Source: a virus. Taken from it: a stretch of 39,612 nucleotides of DNA. The stretch spans positions 1 to 39,612 of IMG/VR virus record IMGVR_UViG_3300022933_000010. One strand, given 5' to 3'. The notes beneath the pieces are model-generated. The model had not been told where the DNA came from, searched no databases, and worked only from the letters and a program-made list of their open reading frames with translations. Numbering within the stretch: position 1 is the stretch's first letter; the number at the start of each line of letters is the position of its first letter. Shown in pieces: positions 5,242 to 14,069 of the stretch. The translations under genes and the position numbers were made by a program.

Positions 5242-5821
5242 TTGTAGGAACCGGTAGTTCATCTGTCAAGTATTTAGGTATTTTTAGCTTCTTTGTAGCG
5301 TCTTCCCCCATATAATCACCTGGATTTTTCTCCATATACTCTTTTTTTAAATTTTCCCAATGGTTTCCTTCATCTTTTTTATTAATAATTTCTTCATTAA
5401 TTGATACTACACCCTTACATCTTAAGGCCAGTGATCTAAAGTTTTCATTATATAGATAGCTAGGATTAGCATTAACTTTATTACAATGTTTTAATAATTC
5501 TAATTGTTGTTTTAATATAAGATTTTCTGTTCTTATTCTATTTTGTGAGTCACAATTTTTTTTAGATAGACCTAAATTTTTTCTAAATGATAACCTTAGT
5601 TCGTGTCTATCATTATCATAATCACTAGTACTTGGAATACGATAATCATGTTCGGTTTCAACTTTAGTAATAGCTGCTTCCATGCTTCCGTAGACACATT
5701 GTCCTCCATCGTTTTGAAGATATTCGTTTTTAGGATAAGCAGGTTTTGCAAACAAAGTTAAGAGTGTAAACATTATAATTAATAGTGCAGTAAATCTGTA
5801 ATCCATCCTGAGAGTCTCCAT
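5234..5821 (-). CDS. Exported phage protein of unknown function
   Basis: 195 residues from ATG 5821, or 190 from 5806; the latter has GGAG upstream. A clear signal peptide (ALLIIMFTLLTLFAKPAYP) is followed by a soluble, Cys-containing domain (GGQCVYGSMEAA, KKNCDSQNR, ELLKHCNK, ALRCKG) with long helices. Four well-spaced cysteines suggest disulfides in the periplasm. It is adjacent to a membrane-anchored coiled-coil protein, so the pair may work in the envelope, perhaps in lysis or exclusion. No family recognised. Confidence 0.7.
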   Translation of the reverse strand: METLRMDYRFTALLIIMFTLLTLFAKPAYPKNEYLQNDGGQCVYGSMEAAITKVETEHDYRIPSTSDYDNDRHELRLSFRKNLGLSKKNCDSQNRIRTENLILKQQLELLKHCNKVNANPSYLYNENFRSLALRCKGVVSINEEIINKKDEGNHWENLKKEYMEKNPGDYMGEDATKKLKIPKYLTDELPVPTNE

Positions 5822-5828
5822 ACATTAC

Positions 5829-6170
5829 CTAATAATCATTTAATAAATCTCTAGCTACGTCTTTAATATCATAGCCTTGTTCCCGTACCGTATTAGCGAG
5901 CACATTGTAAAGGTTCTCTGCCATGGTCCAGGTAGCTTCTGCTGATGCAAGTCTAGTTTTTACATCTGCCATCTTTTCTTGTTCGTAAGCTAGATCTCTT
6001 CTAAGATCTTTTATCTCGACTTCTTGTATTTTTATGATTGCTAATTGATTAGCATTGATTGTGTCTGTTAAATTAACAATATACTTAACGCCCGTAAATG
6101 TTCCGAAAAGTACAGAAGCTATTACGGGCACTAATACAAAATTCTTTTTAAATAATTCTGCTATATTCAT
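5829..6170 (-). CDS. Membrane-anchored coiled-coil protein, spanin-like
   Basis: 113 residues: an N-terminal membrane segment (FVLVPVIASVLFGTFTGVKY, about residues 11-30) and then a long heptad-rich helix (IKIQEVEIKDLRRDLAYEQE and onwards). This is the architecture of an inner-membrane spanin (Rz), but no overlapping Rz1 lipoprotein gene is visible and the endolysin is 10 kb away. It may instead be a holin-accessory or other envelope protein. TAATG coupling to the 33-residue membrane gene upstream. Confidence 0.68.
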   Translation of the reverse strand: MNIAELFKKNFVLVPVIASVLFGTFTGVKYIVNLTDTINANQLAIIKIQEVEIKDLRRDLAYEQEKMADVKTRLASAEATWTMAENLYNVLANTVREQGYDIKDVARDLLNDY

Positions 6171-6271
6171 TACTTAACAATGTAAGCTATAACAAGAACA
6201 GCAACTACAAGACATTCGATCTTGTGGTATGACCAGTAATGCATAGCTTTACTTTTTAATTTATCAATCAT
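6170..6271 (-). CDS. Tiny single-pass membrane protein (33 aa)
   Basis: Start taken at ATG 6271, which follows GAGGAG and overlaps the upstream stop by 8 bp; the frame extends farther but without signals. The product begins MIDKLKSKAMHYWSYHK and ends in a hydrophobic helix CLVVAVLVIAYIV. Similar 30-35 residue proteins with an N-terminal basic amphipathic stretch and a C-terminal membrane helix occur in many marine phages. Function unknown. Confidence 0.68.
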   Translation of the reverse strand: MIDKLKSKAMHYWSYHKIECLVVAVLVIAYIVK

Positions 6272-6914
6272 TTTTTTTCTCCTCGATTTCATAGAAGAAC
6301 TTGTCGGTATCTTCTGTCCGCCAGGCTCTACTATCTTCAACATTCCATTCAGAAGTTTGCACTTTCCAATCAGGAATATCATCTTTCACAGTGAAAGAAG
6401 GTAAGTCCCATATACATCTATTGTTAGGTTGTGCTGCAAAATTACCATCATCGAGGGCAATTATGTGTGCGCACTTATGTTCGTGCGGAATCTCTGAATG
6501 ATCAGTGTCAAGTATATTACTATCTGGATGTGCAAAGTCAACGGTAAATAAATACTTACCTGGATGCCACTTCTTATCTTTACCAATATACTTTCCTGCT
6601 TGTCCGTCTAGTATATCCCAACGATGGACAGAAGGATAATAAGAAAAACTATTCCAGAGCTGTAGTTCATCAAGTCGTCTTGCGGGCACTCTGGATGGTT
6701 CAAATCCCTTTTGAATAAACGCGCTAATTGGTAAGCGATAAAATACTGCACCGTTTTCCATAATAGCATGAAATAATATAGCACGACCTGTAAGAGCGCT
6801 AAGACCAAACACAATGCAGTCTTCAACTTCTCCATGATGTTTTTTAAGATCATATAAATATTCTCTTTTTATTTGTGCATAAGTTGCTGGTATGTTTGCA
6901 TTTAAGTAAGCCAT
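6264..6914 (-). CDS. Conserved phage protein of unknown function (216 aa)
   Basis: Begins MAYLNANIPATYAQIKREYL. It has a central stretch LTGRAILFHAIMENGAVFYR and a later HEHKCAHIIALDDGNFAAQP. I recognise this as a family found beside replication genes of marine phages and cyanophages, without an assigned function. Multiple His and Cys in HEHKCAH could bind metal. It sits directly after the DNA polymerase (5-bp gap) and so is probably expressed with the replication module. Confidence 0.72.
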   Translation of the reverse strand: MAYLNANIPATYAQIKREYLYDLKKHHGEVEDCIVFGLSALTGRAILFHAIMENGAVFYRLPISAFIQKGFEPSRVPARRLDELQLWNSFSYYPSVHRWDILDGQAGKYIGKDKKWHPGKYLFTVDFAHPDSNILDTDHSEIPHEHKCAHIIALDDGNFAAQPNNRCIWDLPSFTVKDDIPDWKVQTSEWNVEDSRAWRTEDTDKFFYEIEEKKND

Positions 6915-6919
6915 TCATA

Positions 6920-8848
6920 TTAAAAGAAGTCCTTGTCTTCCTCTTCCTCTCTGTTGTTTACAATATCACCCCAACATTCACCATCTTCAAAATCAACTTT
7001 GTTGGGTACCTTTAATGGAACAGCTTGTTCCATTATTTCTTTTATCTTATCAGCTTCTTCTTCATTTTCATATGATACATTTAACTCATCATGTAATTGA
7101 ATCATTGGAGTAATACCAGCTTCTCTTAGATTTATCATAGATTGCTTAGTCATATCTGCCGCACTACCCTGAATTAATTTATTTAATGCTTTATATGTAA
7201 ATGCTCTTTTAATGTTCCGTGATCCGTGTTCCATGCACGCATCATCAAATGTTTGTGGTTTGTGCATCCCGAACGATGCTGGTTCCCACATGTTAAATCT
7301 ACATTTTCTACCTAGTATAGTTCTAATCCAACCTCTTTGTTGAGCACGGTCCATTGTGTGATGGATCAATTGTTTTACAAATGGTACTTTACTATGGTAC
7401 GTTTCTAAAAGATCTTTGGCTACTTGCTCAGTTACACCTAGTTGTGCTTGTAGTTTAGCTTTACCCATACCATAAAACAAACCAAGATTAATTGTTTTAG
7501 CTTGTCCTCTATCTATGTCTGCTATTTCAGCTACCATACTATGAAAGTCTGCTGCTTTTTGAATATCTGAATCATATGGGTTTTCCCCTGCTTCATCATA
7601 CTTATCTGCAATAGATTGAACCCCAGTGGTTCCTAGCGTTGCTAAAGCATAATGCACTACCAGCCTAGGCTCTTGCTGAGAATAGTCAAAACAACCCCAT
7701 CTACGGCCTTCTTCAGGCATAAATATAGACCTAATACCCTTACCAATATTACTATAGTTAGGTAATTGTTGTAGGTTAGGATTTGAGTAAGATAACCTGC
7801 CGGTTATGGTTCCTCCAAAGTCTCCTTTTAACTGATGTATATCTGCATGTATTCTACCATTATAAACATAATTCTTAATAGACTCTAAGAAAGTATTCTT
7901 TAGTTTATCAAGTTCTCTTGCACTTGCGATAGCTCGAAGCACTGGATGTTTGTGATTCTTTAAATAGTTTTTTGTAAAAGAAGGTTTCTGTGTCTTCTCT
8001 GTTCTATCAAAGTCATCAATACCTAGTTTGTTACATACAAGTTCAATACTTTTTGCAGCCCAAACTTCAGGATACATACCTGTGTCGTCATGTATTCTTT
8101 TTATATATTTATCATAAGACAATTTTAATTGGTGATCTAGTTGATCAACCTGTGATTCACTAACCCTTACACCTTTTACTTTCATATCTAGTATACAAGG
8201 AAAAACTTTTTGTTCTAATTCAACAATCGATTGTAAGTCTTGATGTTCAATTTCTTTTTTAAGTTCTTGCCACAAAGCTAAAGTTACTTCTGCATCTCTT
8301 TCAGCATACTCACCTACATACATAGCAGGAAGTCTGTACATCTCTGCTTTAGGATCAACACCCCAATCTTTTGCTGCTTCTTGTAATGCAGATTCATTTT
8401 TACCCATACCTGTATAGTGTTGTGCTACAGAGTTTAAGTCATATCTAAATCTGTTTTCATTAACTAAAGAAGTCATAACCATTGTATCAACAACTGTTCC
8501 GTGAACCGTGAGCCCTAGTCTGTGAATCCAACACATATCATAGATAGCATTGTGAAATACTTTATCTGCTTTTGTTTTAAGTACATCTTGAAACCAACCA
8601 AGAACTTTTTTTCTTTCCATGTTGGGACCTGATTCATGTGCGATAGGATAATAGCCTGACCAATCTCTAACAGCTACTGCAATACCAACTACATCTCCTT
8701 GTCCTCTCATTGATGAAGAACCTTTTGTTTTTAAATCTGGGTCCTTAGTTTCTAAGTCGATAGCTATCTCATCATACTTAGATAAATCTGGAAAATCATC
8801 TGGTGGAAACCATTCTGTCTGTGCAGTGAATAAAGGTTTTTGTATCAT
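6920..8848 (-). CDS. polA: Family A DNA polymerase with 3'-5' exonuclease
   Basis: 642 residues. Exonuclease motifs: DLET (31-34), HNAIYD (99-104) and YAERD (181-185). Polymerase motifs: A, FDYSQQEPR (387-395); B, KTINLGLFYG (451-460); C, HDE (586-588). No 5'-3' exonuclease domain, as usual in phage versions. The residue matching E. coli Phe762 is Leu455, a variant that studies of marine viral PolA link to slower, more faithful synthesis and often to temperate lifestyles. It replicates the phage genome, presumably with the primase and helicases just upstream. ATGA overlap with the DUF3310 gene. Confidence 0.96.
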   Translation of the reverse strand: MIQKPLFTAQTEWFPPDDFPDLSKYDEIAIDLETKDPDLKTKGSSSMRGQGDVVGIAVAVRDWSGYYPIAHESGPNMERKKVLGWFQDVLKTKADKVFHNAIYDMCWIHRLGLTVHGTVVDTMVMTSLVNENRFRYDLNSVAQHYTGMGKNESALQEAAKDWGVDPKAEMYRLPAMYVGEYAERDAEVTLALWQELKKEIEHQDLQSIVELEQKVFPCILDMKVKGVRVSESQVDQLDHQLKLSYDKYIKRIHDDTGMYPEVWAAKSIELVCNKLGIDDFDRTEKTQKPSFTKNYLKNHKHPVLRAIASARELDKLKNTFLESIKNYVYNGRIHADIHQLKGDFGGTITGRLSYSNPNLQQLPNYSNIGKGIRSIFMPEEGRRWGCFDYSQQEPRLVVHYALATLGTTGVQSIADKYDEAGENPYDSDIQKAADFHSMVAEIADIDRGQAKTINLGLFYGMGKAKLQAQLGVTEQVAKDLLETYHSKVPFVKQLIHHTMDRAQQRGWIRTILGRKCRFNMWEPASFGMHKPQTFDDACMEHGSRNIKRAFTYKALNKLIQGSAADMTKQSMINLREAGITPMIQLHDELNVSYENEEEADKIKEIMEQAVPLKVPNKVDFEDGECWGDIVNNREEEEDKDFF

Positions 8849-9084
8849 TTTGTATCTTTCATCTTTTTAATTTCTAGATCACAATAGTGTTTGATCTTCT
8901 CAAGATCTTCTATCTTATTTTTATGTAAATATCTACAAACATATTTCACAACGTTTCCTTGAAAGAACGATAAATTATTCTTTGAAATAAATTCATAAGG
9001 TTGAATGTGGAAGTCTTTGTAGTGAGATCCTCCAATTTGTTTGTCTTGAGGAAAAGCTTCCTCTAACATATTTTTATCCGTCAT
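8845..9084 (-). CDS. DUF3310 protein (T7 gp1.7-like domain)
   Basis: 79 residues with the DUF3310 signature: IGGSHYKDFHIQPYEFI (17-33), NVVKYVCRY, and a helical tail. The same domain occurs in T7 gp1.7, a nucleotide kinase, and in many small phage proteins of unclear activity. By context a role in nucleotide supply for replication is reasonable. It overlaps both the UvrD-like helicase gene and the polymerase gene. Confidence 0.85.
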   Translation of the reverse strand: MTDKNMLEEAFPQDKQIGGSHYKDFHIQPYEFISKNNLSFFQGNVVKYVCRYLHKNKIEDLEKIKHYCDLEIKKMKDTK

Positions 9085-10855
9085 ATTTTTCTCCTAAGTA
9101 AGTTTGTAATAATGGAAAAGGATATTTGTTATATCCAGGTGGTTGAAATAAATATAATTCTTTTTTAGCTCTAGTAACACCTACATAACAAACCCTAATT
9201 TCCTCGTCTTCGTCTTGTTGATTTCCTTTATTATATGCATTTAAGGAATAACCCCATTCAACACATAAAACTACTTTGTCAGCTTCTCTTCCTTTTACCC
9301 CATGAATAGTTGATAATGTAATTTCAGTCGTTAAATTTTTATTTTTTTCCCAACAACCTTTTAGGTAATAGTTAAAGTCTTCTCTATCTCTAAATATAGC
9401 TTTAGGTTTTTTAGCTGATTGAATTCGTGTAGTATCAAAATAAAAAATTTCATGCCACATTTTTTCTAAAGAAGCATTGAGATAAAATTTGTTTTTTAAT
9501 TCTTCATATGAAAACATCTTGTCTGCTTCATATAATTCTATTGGCGCTGTATCTTTTTTAGATAAAGCAGTTTTCTTTCTTTCAGAAATAAATTCTACAT
9601 TCATTTGTTTAACCATTTTTATGTAACTTGTACCTTTAATTGGATGTCCTTCTTGTAGAGTATGCCAAAACTCTATGACTTCTTTACAACCGTCGGGAAA
9701 AGAACTTTTAAATTTACCCCTGTCATCCATGCTTTGTGATTTTTCTAGCCATATTAAATTATTTTCTTTTAAAAATTCAGCGTAAGGTCTAAGAAGAGCA
9801 TTCGTTCTTGCACAAAGAATTATTTGAGAATCTTTATTTAAATGTTCTATTTCATCTAAACCATTTATATAGGAGATATGTCCTTCGTCTTTATTTTCTG
9901 GGTGTATTCTTTTATGACAAGTAAATTCATTACCTAATCTATTATTTATTTCATCCCTTATACCTATAGCAAAGTCATATATTTTTCCTGGAAGCCTATA
10001 AGATGTTTCTAAACGCGTAACATTTTCTTTTTTACAAGGCCATTTTTGAAATAAACGAACGTCTGATCCTTTCCACCCATATATAGCTTGATCATCATCA
10101 CCAACTAAAAATAATTCTTCAGTTTTTTGTGCTATTTTAGATATGACCTGCCATTCTAATTTTGAAAGATCTTGTACTTCATCAACCAGCACTAATTTAT
10201 AAGATGGAAATTCTACTGTGGGGTATAAAGCTTTTAATAACATATCATCAAAATCAATAACTCCTGTCTGACTTTTAAATTTTTTAAGGTTAGTATAAAA
10301 ATAAGTTAATTGCGCTGTGTGTACATATTTAAATTTATCGTTTTCACTTTCTCTAAAGTAACTTATAATTTTATCTAAATCATCTTTGTATTTATGTCTT
10401 TTATCAAAACCTATTTTATGATGTGCTTTGTTTATTATGTCATAATAAATAGCTAATTTTTTATCTTCTTTTTCAGTCCATGCTGCAGGCACGTCATCAT
10501 CCCTGTCGTATTTTTCATCATCCAACATAACCCAAGTGTCAGGATCAGAAGCCATTCTTTTTTTAAAATCTTTTTTTACACTGGAGTTCAAGATATCGTG
10601 TTTACCTATATGATCTAAACAAAATTTATGTATTGTTTTAATTGATTCAGCTTGCTTTTCTGTCAATAAACCTTTTTTAATAACCCTAGCTCGTAATTCC
10701 TCTGCTGTTGCTTTAGCAAAACCAATTAATAAAACTTGATCTAAGTTAACACCTCCTTTAATATAATCTGCTAGAATTTCTAATATCTTGGTTGTTTTAC
10801 CACAACCTGGACCACCTAAAATTTTATATCTTCTCCTGTAAAATTTGTCTAACAT
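9074..10855 (-). CDS. UvrD/PcrA-like superfamily 1 DNA helicase
   Basis: 593 residues with an almost complete SF1A motif set: Walker A GGPGCGKT (14-21), LVDEVQD (223-229), GDDDQAIYGW (252-261), ETSYRLPG (motif IV region), STIHGVKGREAD (about 515-526) and YVGVTRAKKELYLF (about 557-570). It would unwind DNA 3' to 5'. Shorter than bacterial UvrD (about 720 aa), with reduced accessory domains. Because no DnaB- or T7-type helicase is visible in the window, this may be the main replicative or recombination helicase. It abuts the primase gene. Confidence 0.93.
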   Translation of the reverse strand: MLDKFYRRRYKILGGPGCGKTTKILEILADYIKGGVNLDQVLLIGFAKATAEELRARVIKKGLLTEKQAESIKTIHKFCLDHIGKHDILNSSVKKDFKKRMASDPDTWVMLDDEKYDRDDDVPAAWTEKEDKKLAIYYDIINKAHHKIGFDKRHKYKDDLDKIISYFRESENDKFKYVHTAQLTYFYTNLKKFKSQTGVIDFDDMLLKALYPTVEFPSYKLVLVDEVQDLSKLEWQVISKIAQKTEELFLVGDDDQAIYGWKGSDVRLFQKWPCKKENVTRLETSYRLPGKIYDFAIGIRDEINNRLGNEFTCHKRIHPENKDEGHISYINGLDEIEHLNKDSQIILCARTNALLRPYAEFLKENNLIWLEKSQSMDDRGKFKSSFPDGCKEVIEFWHTLQEGHPIKGTSYIKMVKQMNVEFISERKKTALSKKDTAPIELYEADKMFSYEELKNKFYLNASLEKMWHEIFYFDTTRIQSAKKPKAIFRDREDFNYYLKGCWEKNKNLTTEITLSTIHGVKGREADKVVLCVEWGYSLNAYNKGNQQDEDEEIRVCYVGVTRAKKELYLFQPPGYNKYPFPLLQTYLGEKYDG

Positions 10856-12435
10856 TAAAACGGACTTTCTTTTTCTTGGTTAACATACTCTGGAACTTCT
10901 TGTTCTGTTGCAGGCTCATTGTCAAACTGTTCTTTATGTAAAACATATACCCATCGTTTAACACCTTCTTTAATGTGAAACTTATCTCTTGTAATACCAG
11001 GAATTTTTTTTAACATTTGGTGGGTAACGTCTGAAGTAATATTCCATTCATCAGCTTTTATATATTTAAAGAAGTCACCAAAAGTAAATTTAATAGAAGA
11101 CTCATCTTCAAAAGGTCTACCTAATAATATTTTCTTTTTGTCTTTAGTCACTCTAGTATTAAAACAAAAACTTTCTAAACTTGTTTTTAATCTAAACGTT
11201 GGTAAACTTTCTTCTGGTGCATCTATCTCTGTAGCTTTTTCTTGAAGTGCTCGTAGTTGCATATCCCAATTTTTAATTTTAGGGGGTGTCTTACTTGTTT
11301 GTTCTGTTGCAGCTTCTCTTGCTAAATCTTGTTTAACTAATTCTTTTGATGATAGACCTACCTCTTCACCATTAAAACCTAGATACCAAATTTTAGGATT
11401 AGATGTTACGTAAGATAAAGGACCTAATACCAACTCACTGTTTAGTGAACCGCTTATACCAAACTTTCTTTTAATACATTCTTCTTTATTACAATAACTT
11501 TTTAACCAATCTTGGTCACATCTATATACATAATCTTTTTTCTCTCTAGATCCTATGACTCCACTTACTTCACTGAAACCCATACCTTTTCCTTTAGGTT
11601 CAAAAAATTGTTTGTTATATTCTAAAGTTTTATCTTTCCAATCTTCAGGGTATCTTTGTTTTACATACCTAGTCATATCTAATAAAACTTCGTTCCTTTG
11701 ACTTTTAGGTACACCAAATTTTGCAAGTGCTTGCATACAAGGAGGACCATCCTGGAACCATTCTCCAGAGTCTCCTTCGTCTATGTTTGATTTTAATGTT
11801 TTGAGTTGTTTGGGAGTGACTGTATTTCTTTCATAGTGTTCAAAGAACTCTTCCAGGGTGGCCCCAGAGCCATCCTCCTTTATCATACACCTCACAGTAT
11901 TTTTGTAGTTATGATATGGAAGATTGATCCAACTACCTGCTGAACCTTTTTCAAGGTTTAAATATTTTTGCACAGGAAATATTTTATCTGGTTTACAATC
12001 TCCAAATATATTTTTTATTGAATGTAATTTTTCTCTTAATAATAATGCAGGGACTTCTTCTGTTAAGAATATGTAAACGTGTATACCACCGCTTTTAGAT
12101 TTAAATGGTATTACAGGTACATTCAAACTTTTTATTTTTTTATATAATTCTTTTACGTCAGGTTTATATTCATCTAAATCTATTGCACCCCAAGTACATT
12201 TACTGTCACTTGTAATAGGACAAAGACCTAAACTATCTGCTTCTATAATTTTTGTTTTTGTTTTAACACTAAACTTAATGCCTTCTAGATGTGCTTTCCA
12301 CATTTCTTCTGTATGTGCATAAGAAGATGTAAATGAAGTACCAGATTTTTTACCGTTACCATTACTTTGATCAAGTACATGGTACCCAAATCTTTCTTCC
12401 AAACCTTTAAATATCTTTCTAAATTTTTCTACCAT
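10855..12435 (-). CDS. Archaeo-eukaryotic-type primase (AEP/TOTE-like)
   Basis: 526 residues from the ATG at 12435; a longer frame to 12489 reads through a GC-rich hairpin and is less likely. The N-terminal catalytic part has WGAIDLDEY with D86 and D88 (the AEP metal pair) and FKSKSGGIHVYIF (S115, H119), the SxH motif. A Cys cluster (CNKEEC) follows in the middle, then a C-terminal region of unknown fold. It would lay primers for PolA. No SD is visible before the ATG. It lies between the ssDNA-binding candidate and the UvrD-like helicase. Confidence 0.85.
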   Translation of the reverse strand: MVEKFRKIFKGLEERFGYHVLDQSNGNGKKSGTSFTSSYAHTEEMWKAHLEGIKFSVKTKTKIIEADSLGLCPITSDSKCTWGAIDLDEYKPDVKELYKKIKSLNVPVIPFKSKSGGIHVYIFLTEEVPALLLREKLHSIKNIFGDCKPDKIFPVQKYLNLEKGSAGSWINLPYHNYKNTVRCMIKEDGSGATLEEFFEHYERNTVTPKQLKTLKSNIDEGDSGEWFQDGPPCMQALAKFGVPKSQRNEVLLDMTRYVKQRYPEDWKDKTLEYNKQFFEPKGKGMGFSEVSGVIGSREKKDYVYRCDQDWLKSYCNKEECIKRKFGISGSLNSELVLGPLSYVTSNPKIWYLGFNGEEVGLSSKELVKQDLAREAATEQTSKTPPKIKNWDMQLRALQEKATEIDAPEESLPTFRLKTSLESFCFNTRVTKDKKKILLGRPFEDESSIKFTFGDFFKYIKADEWNITSDVTHQMLKKIPGITRDKFHIKEGVKRWVYVLHKEQFDNEPATEQEVPEYVNQEKESPF

Positions 12436-12503
12436 AATAAATATACAATTAATTTTCGCGGGCGTTCCCACTCTCGCTTCGACGCCCACTACCTAGGATT
12501 TGA
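12436..12503 (-). promoter_or_regulatory. GC-rich hairpin in the leader of the primase gene
   Basis: A perfect 6-bp stem, GGGCGT (12460-12465) with ACGCCC (12482-12487), around a 16-nt loop, followed on the minus strand by an A/T-rich stretch and the primase ATG without an SD. This is one of the few GC-rich spots outside genes. It could be an RNA control element, a weak terminator or attenuator between the ssDNA-binding gene and the primase, or a replication-protein site. Confidence 0.5.
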
Positions 12504-13250
12504 TTAGTAAGGAGAGTTAGTTTTCTCTTCTGTACCGTGTTTAGCTTGCACCTCACCTTTGCCAACTGATTCTGCAAATGACTTAGCCATATCGTATACA
12601 ACTTTGTCTGTTACAGGACCAACTTTAGATACATCCCAACCAAACCATGTTCCTTTGTCATTAGACATCTGAACGGTAGATAGATTATAAATGTGGCTAT
12701 AAGTAGGCGGTGTGAATAAACCGTTTTTACCTTGCATCTTGATACCCATCATCATTGAGTTCCATTTTCTACTAACTTTAAGTTGAGTAGATTTCATAGA
12801 AATCAAAGCTGTCTGTGGGTTATCTCCAAGAGTCAATACAAAATGACTAGCAGTGTTATCAAGATAATTACCATTTGGTAATCTGTCTTTGTAATCTTTA
12901 CCTCTAGTCGTCTGACTTACAATATCACTATCTGCATCGTGAATTGCTACAGGTGCACCTGTACTGGTACCTCTGTCTTGCCATTCAATGTACTGTCTTT
13001 TGTAATGAGCCGGTACAACTTGTATAGTGTCATACAGTTCATTAGTTACAGTATTTATTATTTTGCCAGGTTCTGCACCCTCGACATATTTACCATCACG
13101 CTTGTTTACTTCTGGTGATAGTTGGCCCAAAATTTTTAAGAAAGGCAACGCAAGATCTTCTTGCGATATATTTTGAGCGCCTTGTGCTGCATCAGCTTCC
13201 ATATCAAATGTTGCTAATGCACTATTCTTTTTTTCTGCTACTTGGTTCAT
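12504..13250 (-). CDS. Putative ssDNA-binding or replication accessory protein
   Basis: 248 residues. It has LALPFLKILGQLSPEVN near residue 33, later QYIEWQDRG, RLPNGNYLD, and ISMKSTQLKVSRKWNSMMM. An acidic, low-complexity N-terminus and a polar C-terminus flank this. I recognise the family from replication modules of marine phages, where it is sometimes treated as a T7 gp2.5-like ssDNA-binding protein; that function is not certain. The start has AAGGA upstream. It is directly upstream of the primase leader. Confidence 0.6.
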   Translation of the reverse strand: MNQVAEKKNSALATFDMEADAAQGAQNISQEDLALPFLKILGQLSPEVNKRDGKYVEGAEPGKIINTVTNELYDTIQVVPAHYKRQYIEWQDRGTSTGAPVAIHDADSDIVSQTTRGKDYKDRLPNGNYLDNTASHFVLTLGDNPQTALISMKSTQLKVSRKWNSMMMGIKMQGKNGLFTPPTYSHIYNLSTVQMSNDKGTWFGWDVSKVGPVTDKVVYDMAKSFAESVGKGEVQAKHGTEEKTNSPY

Positions 13251-13252
13251 GT

Positions 13253-13804
13253 TTATTTGTTCCTTTTTATAGTTGTTTTATTCTCTGAGAATACCCCAAA
13301 GATTTCCGTTGGCATTTCTTTACCTGCCTCAATACGCTCACGGACTAGCGCTTTCAGAGTCATGGGCTCAACCTTCATCTTTTGTGTTGGTTGAAACCCG
13401 TGACCCTTCGCAAGATCAGCATATTCTGCTGCCTTGTTATCCTCGTTACGACCAAATGATACCAAGATCTCGTTCTTAATAATATCACCTAATCCATTGT
13501 CCCGAAGCCAGTTAAACGCCGTCTCTTTATTTGCTTCTGTAATAGTAGCACGATACGTCGTTGAAACTTTAAGATGTGATCCATCTTGTAGTTTTAATTC
13601 TGCTAAACCCATCTCGGACATCATGGTGGGAATAACCTCACCCGATATACGTTGGTATTCTTTTTTTAAATCTTTAATGTTAGTTTCACTTGCCTCTATT
13701 CTTTTGTGCAAGCCCTCTAACATTTCTACTTGATCTGCAAGAGACTGAATGTTTTCAGTTTTTTTCATTGCATCTTGTTGATCTTGTTCAAAATTAATTG
13801 TCAT
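13253..13804 (-). CDS. Conserved replication-module protein with coiled coil
   Basis: 183 residues. A helical N-terminal half (EMLEGLHKRIEASETNIKD and on) is followed by a mixed domain: AELKLQDGSHLKVSTTYRA, then NKETAFNWLRDNGLGDIIKN and FGRNED. I recall this arrangement as a conserved unnamed protein in marine phage replication regions. Only 2 bp separate it from the ssDNA-binding candidate, so the two probably work together. No enzyme motif. Confidence 0.65.
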   Translation of the reverse strand: MTINFEQDQQDAMKKTENIQSLADQVEMLEGLHKRIEASETNIKDLKKEYQRISGEVIPTMMSEMGLAELKLQDGSHLKVSTTYRATITEANKETAFNWLRDNGLGDIIKNEILVSFGRNEDNKAAEYADLAKGHGFQPTQKMKVEPMTLKALVRERIEAGKEMPTEIFGVFSENKTTIKRNK

Positions 13805-14069
13805 AACTTTCTAATTCCTTTCTTATAATTTCAACTTCTTTACATGCTTTACGATATCTATTCCACCAAATTATAGTGTAAATAAAATCATAAATTTTAG
13901 TTGGTAAGTGAAGTATTTTTACTGTCCAACTTATTAAAAAATGAATTTCATTATATGATTGTTTAAGAGCATTTCTAGAAATTTGTATATGGTCTTCTGT
14001 TTCTAAATAATGTTCAATCCATTTTTCTGTTTTATTTAATCTTTCTTTTAAATAATGTTTTCTAATCAT
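13794..14069 (-). CDS. Small helical protein, possibly membrane-associated (91 aa)
   Basis: Charged, helical N-terminal half (KERLNKTEKWIEHYLE) and a hydrophobic, aromatic centre (FLISWTVKILHLPTKIYDFI, then YTIIWW), ending in a charged helix. The centre could be a membrane hairpin or an amphipathic surface. Overlaps both neighbours (11 bp and 8 bp). No family recognised. Confidence 0.6.
   Translation of the reverse strand: MIRKHYLKERLNKTEKWIEHYLETEDHIQISRNALKQSYNEIHFLISWTVKILHLPTKIYDFIYTIIWWNRYRKACKEVEIIRKELESYDN

Noticed and set aside
5829-6170. Definite spanin (Rz) assignment
   Set aside because: Architecture fits, but no overlapping Rz1-type lipoprotein frame is visible and it is far from the endolysin, so it is left as spanin-like only.
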